Of a stretch of DNA of 64,000 nucleotides, positions 1-10,582 are shown piece by piece. The position numbers and the translations under genes are program-made. This DNA is from Dasypus novemcinctus (taxonomy: Eukaryota; Chordata; Mammalia; Cingulata; Dasypodidae). The notes beneath the pieces are model-generated. The model searched no databases, was not told the DNA's origin, and saw only the letters and a program-made list of their open reading frames with translations. How positions within the stretch are numbered: position 1 is the stretch's first letter; the number at the start of each line of letters is the position of its first letter. The stretch spans positions 110,906,432-110,970,431 of the forward strand of contig NC_080685.1 in assembly GCF_030445035.2 (NCBI RefSeq). Direction: 5' to 3'.

Positions 1-1040
1 TTAATCCCAGGTCCCCCAGGGTGCTTACAACACAGGAATGAAACCGAGAAGAGTTGGGAAAGATGGTCTGGGGCCCGTCCACGGAGGGCCTTGGGCACTA
101 AGCAAAGGAATCTGATGTTCATTCTGTTGGCAGCAGAGCGCCAATGAAAGTTTCAAGGCAGAGCGGTCCACCTGTGCTTTAGGAAGTAACTCCAGATGCG
201 GGGTACAGAATCAGAGGCAAGCACGGGGAAGGAGAAGACTTGATTAGGGGGTTTCTGTGCACCAGCGGGCCAAGAGAGGCAGAGTAATAGCCTGAATTCA
301 GGCAGGGGGAGGGAAACGGGGGAAACTAGCCGAGAGTACAATGAGAACTGACCAGGTGCAGAGATGGTCAGCTGTGACGGCGAGGAAGAGGGAGAGGTTG
401 AAGACAATAGACTTCTGCGGCTAGAATGCCTGGGCGATGACATTGAATGGCATCAAGATCTAGGAGGGGAAAGAACCAGGTAAAAAGGGAGAATGATGAG
501 TTCAGTTGGGGACATGGAGAATTTCAGATACCCTAGGGACACAGATATCCTAGAAACAATCTTTTGGAGATCCCCAGGAAGCAGCTGGAAATTCAAGTCC
601 AAGTCAGAGAAATCTGGGCTGGCCATGAGATGGGATCTGGTTGTTGACGAGCCAGAGAAGGAGAGAAGAGAAATATGAGAGGAGATGTGCAGAGCAGATG
701 AAGGGGACAGCGCACGAGTCCTCAGTAGCCAGGAGACGGAGGCCACCCTGGGTAGCTGGAGGGAAAAACAAAACCCCTCTTCAAGGGAGGCAGGGATGGC
801 TGTGTAGTCATGAAACGGAGCCCAGAGAGAGCACTTCAGCTCCCAGTGCCTATCTGGGAGACGAGAATTTCTATCCCTGTGTGCGCCATGGGGGTGCTGA
901 AAAGAACACATGCAAATATTCTAAATTATTCAGAAGAATGGTTTCTGCACTTCAGGTTATTATGACTGTGCAGTCTTCAGATTAATCTTCTCTTAATGAA
1001 TTAAAATGAAATATTTTTCATAACTTTATGATCGAGGATG
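1..1040. other. Intergenic sequence, old repeat-like, no gene
   Basis: No convincing exon. The stretch around 480-720 reads like an old mammalian-wide interspersed repeat (phrases such as GATGAGTTCAGTTGGGGACATGG), but I cannot name the family. Short ORFs here have no recognisable domain. Confidence 0.4.
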
Positions 1041-1069
1041 CTTGAACTATTTCTTTAAATTAATTTATT

Positions 1070-1790
1070 GAAATATATCACCCACACACAAACATACATA
1101 AACAATAAGTATATAGTAATAGTTGTGAATTTACAAAACAAACATATATAACATCGTACAGGACTCTCATAACTTACCCCACCACCAACAACTTATATTG
1201 TTGTTAAACCTTTTTAAGTAATGATTAAAGAGCATTGTCAAAATATTATTACTAACCAAAGTATTTCCCCCCAACCCTCCCTATTATTATCTTTATGTTA
1301 TTTATATATGAACATACATAAACAATTAAGTGTATAGTAAAAGTTGTGAACTTACAAAGCAAACATGCATAACATCATACGGGGTCCCAACATCAACCCT
1401 CCACCAATACCTTGCATTGTTGTGAGATGTTTGTTACAAATTATGAAGGAATTTTGTCAAAATCTTACTACTAATTATAGTCCTTATCTTACATTTGGTG
1501 TGTTTTTCCCCCAACCCACCCTATTATTATTTTTTAAATATATTTTTTATGACCGAAGTTGTAAACTTACAAAACAATCACGCACATGTGCAGAATTCCC
1601 AAGCAACACCCCTCTATCAACACACCACACTGTGCTGGAACATCTGTTACAGGTAAGATAATATCATCTGATTATTACCACGTCCATAGTGTACATTTGG
1701 CTCACATTTTCCATACTGCCCCATTATCAACACAGTACCTCTTTGGCATAGATGCAAGAATATTATATTATCACTGCTAACCACAGTCCA
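1070..1790 (-). repeat. Tandem ~220-bp repeats in L1 3' UTR
   Basis: Three diverged units recur with anchors AGTTGTGAAT (1121), AGTTGTGAAC (1342) and AGTTGTAAAC (1557), spacing 221 and 215. Each is followed by ACTTACAAAACAAACA-like sequence and later by CCCCCCAACCC..CCCTATTATTAT. They lie at the 3' end of the LINE that runs on the minus strand. Confidence 0.75.
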
Positions 1791-2078
1791 TAGGTCATTC
1801 CAGTTGTATTTTTCCCATGCGTTCCCAACACCCTGCAGTAGTGATGTACATTTGCTCTAGCTCACAAAGGACACTCTTGCATCTGTACCATTAACCACAA
1901 TTCTCATGCACCTCTTCGTTGACTGTGCTATTCAGTTCCTAGATTATTCTCCAGCATTCTGTCAATTGACATTTATATCCTTAGACTACCATTTTCAGCC
2001 ACATCCCATTTATAAACTAGCTATTACTCACTACTTGTTACCATCCATTCTATACATTTCCACACTTTCACAGTAAAG

Positions 2079-2774
2079 CTAATTAAAACTTCTACATACA
2101 TTAAACATCAGTAGTCCACTCAGTCCTCCTCTTATCTCCATTAAGAATCCACCACCTACCACCAGGTCTTGAAGATATTTTCCTACAATTTCTTCTAGAA
2201 TTTTTATGGTTCTTGCTTTTATTTTTAGGTTTTTGATCCATTTTGAGTGAATTTTTGGATAAGGTGTAAGATAGAGGCCCTCTTTCCTTCTTTTGGCTAT
2301 GGATATCCAGTTCTTTGAGCACCTCTTTGTTGAATGGACTGTTCTGCCTGAGCTGTCTGGGTTTGACAGGCTTGTCAAAAATCACTTGACCTACATGTGA
2401 AGGTCTGTTTCTGAATCATCAATTTGATTCCATTGGTCTATGTGTCTGTCTTTATGCCTGTATCATGCTGTTTTTACCACTATAGCTTGGTAGTATGATT
2501 TAAAGCCTGGAGATGAGGGTTCATTTTTCCTTTTATAATGTTTCTGGTTATTCAGGGCCCCTTACCCTTCTACATAAATTTGATAATTGTGTTTTCAATT
2601 TTTTAAATGCTGGTGGAATTTTTATCAGGATTGCTTTGAATTTGTATATTAGTTTGAGTAGAATTGACATCTTAATGATATTTAGTCTTCCAATCCATGA
2701 GCATGGAATGTTCTTCCAGTTATTTAGGACTTTTAAAATTTCTTTTAACATTGGGTTGCAGTTTTCTGAATATA

Positions 2775-2806
<32 letters not shown>

Positions 2807-3190
2807 GATTTATTTATTTATTTAATTTCCCCCCCTCCCCTGGTTGTCTGTTCTTGGTGTCCATTTGCTGCGTCTTGTTTCTTTGTCCGCTTCTGTTGTC
2901 CCTCAGCGGCACGGGAAGTGTGGGCGGCGCCATTCCTGGGCAGGCTGCTCTTTTCACGCTGGGCGGCTTTCCTCACGGGCGCACTCCTTGCGCGTGGGGG
3001 CTCCCCCACGCGGGGGACACCCTTGCGTGGCACGGCACTTCTTGCGCGCATCAGCACTGCGCATGGCCAGCTCCACACGGGTCAAGGAGGCCCGGGGTTT
3101 GAACCGCGGACCTCCCATATGGTAGACGGACGCCCTAACCACTGGGCCAAAGTCCGTTTCCCTATAAGTTCTTTACATTGTTGATTAAGT
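2079..3190 (-). pseudogene. C-terminal remnant of L1 ORF2, split by a SINE
   Basis: Reads as the ORF2 thumb and C-terminal region: [19 protein letters not shown], then further on WYRHKDRHIDQW and LTPYPKIHSKWIKNLKIK. It is degenerate, with frameshifts, and is interrupted by the SINE at 2783-3162. No endonuclease or RT active-site motif is present. Confidence 0.75.
2783..3162 (-). mobile_element. Chimeric DAS-type tRNA-Ala SINE
   Basis: Minus-oriented, so the plus strand begins with a T tract and ends with the tRNA-like head (GGGCCAAAGTCCGTTTCCC). The head carries Pol III A-box-like CAGTGGTTAGGG and B-box-like GGTTCAAACC. The remaining body is the roughly 180-bp non-tRNA part. The direct repeat TATAAGTTCTTT flanks it (2771-2782 and 3163-3174). 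CpG-rich, so relatively young; inserted into the LINE ORF2 remnant. Confidence 0.9.
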
Positions 3191-3329
3191 TTATTCCTGA
3201 CTACTTGAGTTTTATCTGTCATATTTTATTTTTACCACTGTTTTGACTATTTTAGTTACTTTTATTGATATACTCTTCATCTCTAGATTCTCTTCCAGGC
3301 CTCTCTCTCCTGTCTTTTCTTTTCAGGCT

Positions 3330-4252
3330 CCAGCATACCCTTTAGTATTTTCTAAAAATCTGGGCTCTTGCTAAGAAATTTTCTCAGTTTCTGTTTATCT
3401 ATGAATATTCTAATCTCACCCTGATATTTGAAAAACAGTAATGCTGATATAAGATTCTTGGCTGGAAAGTTTTCTCTTGTAGTATTTTAAATCTATCAAA
3501 CCACTGTCTTCTTGCCTCCATGATTTCTGGTGAGAAATCAGTACTTAATCTTATTGGGTATCCTTTATATGTTATGCATTGCTTTTCTCTAGCTGTTCTC
3601 AGAATTCTCTGTTTTTGGCATTTGACATTCTGATAAGTATGTGTCTCAGAGTTGGTCTATTCAGATTTTTTCTGATGGGAGTACATTGTGCTTCTTGGAC
3701 ACAAATATCTATGTCCTTCAATAGGGCTGGGAAATTTTCTACCATTATTTCTTCAAATATTCCTTCTGTCCCTTTTCCCTTCGCCTCTCCTTCTGGGACA
3801 CCTATGACACATATGTTTGCACATGTCTGACTGAACTTTAGTTCCCTGAGACCTTGTTCAATTTTTTCCGTTCTTTCTTCATCTGTTCTTTTGTGTTCAC
3901 TTTCAGAGGCCATTTTTTCAAGCTCATCAATCCTTTCTTCTGCCTCCTCAAATTTGCTATTATATGATTCCAAAGTTTTTAAAATTTAATTTATTGCGCC
4001 TTTCATTCCCATAAGATCTGCTATTTTTCTATGCATGCTTTCAAATTCTTCTTTGTGCTCATCCAGTGTCTTCTTAATATCCTTAATCTCTTTAGCCATG
4101 TCATTGGATTTATTAAGGAGATTTGTTTGGACATCTATGATTAGTTGTCTCAACTCCTTTATGTCATCTGGAGGCTTATCTTGTTCCTTTAACTGGGCCC
4201 TATCTTCCTCTTTCTTGGTGTGGACTGTAATTTTTCGTTGGTGTCTTGGCAT
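3330..4252 (-). pseudogene. L1/HAL1 ORF1 protein gene, nearly complete but broken
   Basis: Starts MPRHQRKITV and shows a long coiled coil (heptads through KELRQLIIDVQTNLLNKSND and EEAEERIDELEKM), the RRM-like part (ICVIGVPEGE, IFEEIMVENFP, EAQCTP, RHILIRMSNA) and a C-terminal domain (AREKQCITYKG, IRLSTDFSPE). One in-frame TAA (3986-3988) and one frameshift near 3600 break it. Total length is about 300 codons, normal for L1 ORF1p, an RNA-binding trimer. Confidence 0.75.
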
Positions 4253-4683
4253 CTGGCTTACTAGAGTATTTATTCTGGGTGCAGTTTTTCTCTTTAGTTT
4301 AGGGCTCCCTGCCCTTTCTCCTTTGCTGGTTGTGTAATTGGTGCTATAAACTATAGAGCCTCAAGCTGCCCTCATTGCCCCAGGGATGGATGAATCTTCT
4401 CCCAACTTTCTCCTTTCCCAGATATAGGGACAGAGTCACAGTTGTGTGGAAGAATCCAAGTCGTGCAGGCTTAAACTGTAACTGCCCAGAGAGACTGATG
4501 AAGCTTCATGCCCCTTTCTCCCCTGCCTGGGGCAGGGATGGAGCTGCAGGTGTGGGCAGCAATCTATGCAGTGCGGGTCCAAGATGACTGCAGTTGCCCC
4601 AGTAGTCTTTTAATTATTAAGTCTGTGCCAGCCAAAGGTTCCCTCAGTTACCTGGAAAGACTGGGGCTGAGCTAGCCAGCCTC

Positions 4684-5400
4684 CTCCCTGCCAGAGGTGG
4701 GACTGAAGCCTAGGCTAAGGCTACAGGCTGATCTAGATGAAAGAAACTGGTTCCTACCATCACTGTGATATTTGGGGGCAGTCAAAATAGCCGCCTCCGG
4801 CCTCTTTCCAACTTGGACAAATTCACACCCCAGCTGTTCCCAGGGTTGTATCTTAGCCATACGAGTTTACAAATCAGTAGCTGAAATCAGCTGCCAGCCG
4901 TCTCCTCCTCCCGTGTTTCTGGGAAATGGAGCTTCCGATTCCCGTCACAGAGCAGCTCCTGGGGCGGCTCGTGCCACTAGAGTAGGACAATCACTGGCCT
5001 CTGCGGCTTGGACAGTAATTTCCTGGAGAGGCTGGTGCAGTTCCCTGCAGCTTCCTCCCTGCTGGAGGTGGCACTGGGGCCCAGGCTAGAGTTGCTGTCT
5101 GACCTGGGTGGAAAGAAGCCGGTCCCCACCAGCACTGGGATCCTCAGTCCGCCCCGCTGCCCCTCGTGCCAGGTGCAGAGTTAAGATGGCACCTCCCAGC
5201 CTCTTTCTGACTTGGAAGGCTCAAACTTTAGCTGTTCTCAGGATTACACTTCAGCCCCTGAATTTCCTCATCATAGCTTTGAAGTTGGTGCCCAACCGTC
5301 TCTTCCTCTCCTGTTTCTGGGAAAGTGGAGCTTCCAATTCCAGCCGTGGAACAGCTCCCGAGGCGGCTTGTGCCTCCAGTGGAGGATGAGCACCGGCCTC
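4684..5400 (-). repeat. Tandem 371-bp monomers in L1 5' UTR
   Basis: Two diverged copies start at about 4684 (CTCCCTGCCAGAGGTGG on the plus strand) and 5055 (CTCCCTGCTGGAGGTGG). Both contain a GCCTCTTTC..ACTTGGA block, a CTGTTTCTGGGAAA-like block and a CAGCTCC..GGCGGCT block in the same order. Tandem promoter monomers are known from some rodent L1 families. Here they lie between ORF1 and the 5' end of the element. Confidence 0.7.
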
Positions 5401-5879
5401 CGGGCGTGGAGCCTCTACTCAGGAGTCTTCTTTGCAGATGGACATCTCCTCCTTCCACTCTTTCAAGGATGTTGCAGGATGCCCTTCTGGTCCCCTGAAG
5501 CCCCCAAACAGGTGCTTCAGCTGCTCCAGAGAGCGCTGGGTGTTTTCTAACTGCCCTGTAGTAGGAACTGACTCTAGGAGCTCCTTACTCTGCCGCCATC
5601 TTGCTGCTCTCCACTTAAACTATTTTTTTAAGCTTAGTTAATATAGCTCCATCCTTCAGTTGCCTCAGTCAAAAATACCATGACCATCCTTGACTCCTCC
5701 CTTCTGCTCGTGAGCCTATCAACTCTCCTTTCTAAAGATGGGCAGAGTCCAGCCGCTCCTCCCCACCCCTGCCGGGTCCCCCGGCTGTCCAAGCCCTCTG
5801 CCTCCAGCCAGCTTTGGCCCCAGCCTCCAGCAGGCTCCTGGCTCCGCCGGCCCCTCTTCTGTCCATTCTCAGCTCAATA

Positions 5880-6062
5880 GGCCGAATGATCTGTTAAGAT
5901 GCAGGTCAGGTTTGGGTGATGAAGATGTTCTGGGACCAGCTACGGTGATGGTGGCCCATCGCGGTGAATATAGTAAAAGCGCTTGCCTTGGATACTTTAA
6001 ATGGGTGAATTGTACGCTATGTGGACTTTAGCTCAATAAAGCTGTTAAAAAATAAAATATAA
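5880..6062 (+). repeat. L1 3' end fragment
   Basis: Matches the common L1 3' UTR pattern: GGTGATGAAGATGTTCTGG, later ACTTTAAATGGGTGAATTGT and AGCTCAATAAAGCTGTTAAAA at its A-rich end. Confidence 0.7.
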
Positions 6063-6084
6063 TACAGGTGGGATATCTTGTCAT

Positions 6085-6870
6085 TCTTTAGCTCAAACCC
6101 TCCAACCACTTCCCAGCTCACTCACAGTAAAATCCAAATTACCCACTACAATGGCCTAAAAACGGCCTGCCATGGCCTTCTCTCCTCTCCGTGCTCCAGT
6201 GCCCACAGGCCTCCTTGCTGTTCCTCACACTTGTCCCGTCCGTGTTCTTTTGTTTCCTCGGCTACGCTGCTTGCTCCCCCACATTTCTCAGGTCAGTACT
6301 CCAAGGGCTTATTCTCGAAGGGACCTCTGCAGACCCTCTTATTAGCTACGCCCTTGCTCCTTGACTTCTCTCCATATGCCAGATAATTGTTTTTGTTTTT
6401 TTAAAGATTTATTGATTTCTCTCCCCACCCCAGCCCCCTTGCCGTCTGCTCTCTGTGTCCATTCACTGTGTGTTCTTCTGTGTCTTCTTGTCTTCTCTTT
6501 AGGTGGCTCTGGGAACCAATCCTGAGACCTTATGGGTGGGAGAGAGGGGCTCAATCTCTTGCGCCACCTGGTCTGCTATGTCTCTTACTGTCTCTCCTCT
6601 GTGTCTCTTTGTTCTGTCATCTTGTTGTACCAGCTCTCCGCGTGGGCCAGCTCTCCTGTGTGGGGCAGCACTCTGTGTGGGACTCCTGTGTGGTAGACAG
6701 GAGCCCAGCTGCTTGAGCCACATCTGCTTCCCTTATTTGCTTATTGTCTGTTTCCCTCAACTAGAACATTGAAGACAGGGATGTTGTCTTTGTTCACTGT
6801 TGTGTCCCCAGGGTTGAAAAAAAAAAAGCGTCCAGCATTAGTAGGTGTTCAGTAAATCGATGTTGAATGA
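6085..6870 (+). repeat. L2 LINE fragment, split by a SINE
   Basis: Left part (6085-6390) has L2-like CCAACCACTTCCCAGCTCAC, AATCCAAATTACCC and GGCCTGCCATGGCC. The right part (6740-6870) ends with GTGTCCCCAGGG and AGTAGGTGTTCAGTAAAT..TTGAATGA, the L2 3' end. The SINE at about 6396-6732 separates them. Confidence 0.6.
6396..6732 (-). mobile_element. Chimeric DAS-type SINE, subfamily with second tRNA-like segment
   Basis: The plus strand begins TTAAAGATTTATTGATTTCT, runs through CATTCACTGTGTGTTCTTCTG and ends GAGCCACATCTGCTTCCC, the tRNA head in reverse. It carries an extra internal GGCTCTGGGAACCAATCCTG segment also seen in the element at 25950-26371, so both belong to one subfamily. Confidence 0.8.
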
Positions 6871-9390
6871 GTGACTCACCAGCTTATGGCACTACCTTCT
6901 GAATCTGAGTCTGCTGTGCTAACTGTCAGGTTCCCTGCCAGCCTCCCCCACTGGGTCCATCCACTCTAGCCTCTGGGCTCTATCCAGCCCCCAAATCTGA
7001 AGCAATGCAGCCCCTGGGCCCGTAGCTCACAGGTCAGCTTCAGAGCAGGCTTCCTGCTTCTCCAGCTCTGACCACGCACGCAGCTCTCCTCTTGATTTGC
7101 CCTTGCAAATAACCACCTCTGACTTAGACCCAAGTTCCAGCACCTGGTTTCCAGTTTGAAAACCCAAGCCTTGATTTCCCCCCAAGACTGGAGTCCCCTC
7201 ACCTTTGCCAAAGCATCCAGGTAAACCTCCCGTGCCCGAACCTGCTGGCCCGAACCTTGGCAGCGGGCCAGCGGCAGACCCCCTGATGTCACATCGCCTG
7301 GGTGCCAGTTACTCAGCTGCTGTCCTGCAGCTCTCAACCCAGCCTTCTGTGCTCTGCCGTAATGCTGGGGCTGGATTCTGCTCACTACCTTCCGCTTTGA
7401 CCACTGGCTCCGTATTAGACTCTGCCGATAGGGGCGAGGGAGAAAGGCTGGGAGAGGCTGGAGGAAGGGAGAGGCTTGTTCCCTCCCTGGGCTTCCTGGC
7501 ATTTCCACGCTGGAGGAGCAATTCCCTCCTGCAGTGTGTTTGCGCCCACCCTGCAGCTTCTCCCACAGTGGAGAGGCAGCCTGCTCACCGCACGCTCACC
7601 GCCCTCGCCCCAGACACGGCTCCTCGCCGCTCAACAGCGTCACTCCTCTAAGGGTCCAAGTTTTCAATTCCAGCATCTCTTTGTCCACTCAGCCCTGCAG
7701 TAGCTTCCTGAAGTTGCTACCTCCATAATATCTTAATACTTAATAGAATATTTATTATATTTTTATATTAATATATAATAAATTAATAATACTTAATACT
7801 CCATTCAACAGCTATATTTCACACCTAATTAACAGTTCATCACGTGATATTCTTTCTGTTCACATAACTGGTGTGGTTTGTCTCCTTACTGGGCTTTGAC
7901 GGGTGCAGCCATCAGCCAGGTCTGCTGCCGCCTGCCGCCAGGGTGTCCACCTGCCCCTGAGCCGAGGGCGGCTGAGGCCGGGCGGGGGGAGCTCCCTGGG
8001 CCTCAAGATCCAGGAACTCCTAGTTGACACCCTCCTCTGTTCCCCAGGGCCGCCTGTCCTTGTCTCCACCCCATCGCCTCATAGTGTAACCACTTGTTTT
8101 AACCCCTGTCTCTTTCTTTGGGCTGGGGTGACACACCAAAGGTATCACGCCTTATTCATATTGCAGCCCTACTGCCTGTGACACCTCCCAGCTCAGTGCA
8201 GGTGCTCGATGATGTCTGATAAGCCACGGAACCGCTGAGAATCCAGATGTTCCATCATGATAGGCAGGCCACTCCTTTATGTGCTGTCCAGCCTGGGGTA
8301 TAAACACTAAAAAAAAAAAAACAGCAAAAAGGGTAAAGAAAACTAGAGTCTCCCAGCTTTGATCACCACATGGCAAAATGGAACTTTCCAACATTGAAAT
8401 GTGGCCAGTCCCTGGTGAGTGTCTCTCCTCACAATACTGGGCTGTAGCCATGTCTGCGTCGCATCTGCACGTCATTATTTACATTTCTGTGTTGGTGTTT
8501 GCACAGTTGGCAGGGTTCCCAAGGGGGCACTTCCCATCTCAGCCTGGAGACAGCAGGTGCTGCGGTCCCCACTTCACCACGCAGCTCCAGGGGACAGCGC
8601 TCCCCAACAGGAGGCCTGTCAGCCGGACCTGGGGCTCTTCTCATCTTCTCGCCGGCTCCCTCCTCCTCCTCCACCCCCCTCTGCCCGCTCATTTCTGGGG
8701 AAGTATCTGTTAGACTCACTTGTGCAGTAGCTAACGACCCCTTATAGCTGCTAGTGCTTCCCCTGTGTCATTAGCAAGTGCATTGTTGTGTAATTCAGAA
8801 ATTAATTAGCAGTAAATGTTCCAAGGATGCAGGTGGGAGCGGGAGGCCTCCTGAGCTCCAGCAGCCCTGCAGCTGGTGGCTTTTCAGCTCAGGGGACATT
8901 CCCAAGCATCAGCCAGAACGCTGCCCTGAAGGATGCCGTCCCTCCCGCTGCTTCACCCTCAGAGCAGGGAGGGCTCCAGAGGGGACACGCTGGCCCGCGG
9001 CCAGGTGCCTTGGCCTCCCTCTGGGCAGCAGCCAGGAAAGGGGTCTCTCGCCTGTCCAGAGAGCCCTCTGGGTCCTTCGAGCCCAGGAAACGGATGGGGT
9101 GGACATTCCCAAGCAGCAGGACCTGGGGGTGCAGGCTCGTGGCCCCTTTGGGGAGCAGATGGAACTGTTTCCCTCTGCTCTAGGAAGGAAAACCGCTGTG
9201 CTGCTCCGCACAGGCAGGCCCGCGGAGCAGAAGACGCTGCCAGCTCGCTGGCCCACGCCGCCCGCAGGGTCGCCCCTCCTCGGGTTTCCCCGGAAAGCAG
9301 GGCTCTGACGACAGCCTCACAGCTCTGCACGGGGTCCTCTAGCTGAGCCCAGGCTTCCCCACACAGCCTCTTTCTCCATCCCCCTCCCTT
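6871..9390. other. Intergenic, GC-mixed, no supported gene
   Basis: Open frames here are GC-driven, overlap in several frames and show no recognisable domain. 7735-7800 is an AT-only-like low-complexity patch (TTAATA/ATATAA). 8290-8325 has an A run. The GC-rich part at 8820-9340 has no splice-bounded exon I can recognise. Confidence 0.5.
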
Positions 9391-9399
9391 CTCTCAGGC

Positions 9400-9780
9400 T
9401 GTTCCCTCCATCTGGAATACTGTCCTTCTCATTTACCAGCATCTTGCACAATACCCAGAATATAGCTGATGCTTAATAAATATGGAATGAATGAATGAAT
9501 GAAGTTCCCCGTCGACGTCCGACACGTCTCGCAAAGCCCAGCCTCTCTGGCGCGTGCTGTTTCCTGAGATAGCACTGACCCGCCGTCATCCTGGCTTTCC
9601 AACGGCACTCACTCACCCTGTTTTAAGTTCCTGTTACTTGTCTAAGGGTCTGTCTCCCATACTAGTCAGTAACTTCTCAAAGCAGGAACCTGGCATTCCT
9701 TTCGCATCCCCTCTCTACAACCCCCAGGACAAGCACTGATCTGACACCCAGTTGGTGCTTAAGAAATGTTTATTGAGAGA
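9400..9780 (+). repeat. L2 3'-end fragments
   Basis: CTGTTCCCTCCATCTGGAAT followed by TGATGCTTAATAAATATGGA and an (AATG)n tail at about 9485-9502. A second similar end lies at about 9640-9775 (GCAGGAACCTGGC, TTGGTGCTTAAGAAATGTTT). Confidence 0.6.
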
Positions 9781-10265
9781 TCACCCCATGAGGCTAAACC
9801 TCAGGACAGCGAGTGATTCGGTGTCAGGTCCCCAGGAGGGGCCCGGGGGCCAAGGGAGCATCCAGGTGACAGCACGCTGCCATCCACTCAGTAACGTCTA
9901 TGATGTTCTGAAACAGGCTCCCTAGCAGTCCATTTCAGGACAAGCAAGACGCTTTGACCAGAAGGTAATTTTGGCTTGAATTTCATCACCAGATTAGGTC
10001 TCTTATCTCCTAATCCTCTGCTCTTGGTTGAGCTGAATTCAACTCAACAAGCCTAAACCGGAGGCCCCCAAGACGGCAGGACTGCAGGACCTTCTCGCAT
10101 CCCAGCGTTTTCCCATCTGCTCTTCCGTTTTTACTAACAGCCACTGCCTTCCATGCAGACTCACTTTTGGCAGTGGTCCTCCCCTGCGTGCGGCGGCATC
10201 AGGGCCTCAAGTGGAGGGCTTGGGGAGATGCACAGCCCTGCCCACGCTGATTACAAGGAATTCTT

Positions 10266-10582
10266 GGGGGGAGTGGATGTAGCTCAGTGGCTGAGCGCCT
10301 GCTTCTCATGTTCGAGGTCCTGGGTTCAATCCCCAGTACCTCCTAAAAGACAAACAAAAAAACTAACTCTCACTGGGGAGCAGATATAGCTCAGTGGTTG
10401 AGCAACTGCTTCCCATGTACGAGGTCCTGGGTTCAAGCCCCCATATCTCCTAAAAGAGAAACAAACAAAAGAACTAACTTGCATTGGGGAGCAGATGTAG
10501 CTCAGTGGTTGAGCGCCTGCTTCCCATGTACAAGGTTCTGGGTTCAATCTCCAGCACCTCCTAAAAAAAGAAAGAAAGAAAA
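10266..10582 (+). mobile_element. Trimeric tRNA-Ala SINE (three tandem units)
   Basis: Three consecutive tRNA-Ala-like units start at about 10266, 10375 and 10486 (periods 109 and 111). Each has the A-box TAGCTCAGTGG and B-box GGTTCAATCC or GGTTCAAGCC, and each ends CTCCTAAAA plus an A/C-rich linker (ACAAACAAAA). The last unit ends in an (AAAG)n tail. Monomers and dimers of this tRNA-Ala SINE are described for armadillo; this copy has three. Confidence 0.85.

Larger units (their letters stand above)
1058..5613 (-). mobile_element. Full-length half-L1 (HAL1-like) LINE with target-site duplication
   Basis: One minus-strand LINE insertion bounded by an imperfect 17-bp direct repeat, CTTGAACTATTTCTTTA at 1041-1057 and CTTAAACTATTTTTTTA at 5614-5630. 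In element order it has: a 5' end with GCAAGATGGCGGCAGAG, a 5' UTR with two 371-bp monomers, ORF1 (about 4252 to 3330), a short spacer, only the C-terminal third or less of ORF2 (thumb to C-terminus, about 3190-2079), then a long 3' UTR (2079-1058). The endonuclease and most of the reverse transcriptase are missing. A DAS SINE (2783-3162) is nested in it. Removing that leaves about 4.2 kb. Either a true HAL1-type lineage or an L1 with an internal deletion. Confidence 0.75.

Noticed and set aside
1070..1790. Regularly spaced repeats as a CRISPR-like or satellite array
   Set aside because: The units are long, diverged and inside a LINE 3' UTR of a mammalian genome.
2513..3184. 223-codon plus-strand open frame
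   Set aside because: It runs antisense across an L1 ORF2 remnant and a nested CpG-rich SINE. Similar frames recur in every minus DAS SINE, so it is a by-product of repeat sequence.
8820..9350. GC-rich multi-frame open reading frames as a possible gene
   Set aside because: Frames on both strands are open at once, there is no domain, no splice-supported partner exon and no coding-like pattern; base composition explains them.
10266..10582. Functional tRNA-Ala genes
   Set aside because: The tRNA-like units keep A and B boxes but lack a proper acceptor pairing and are joined by A-rich linkers and tails typical of SINEs.
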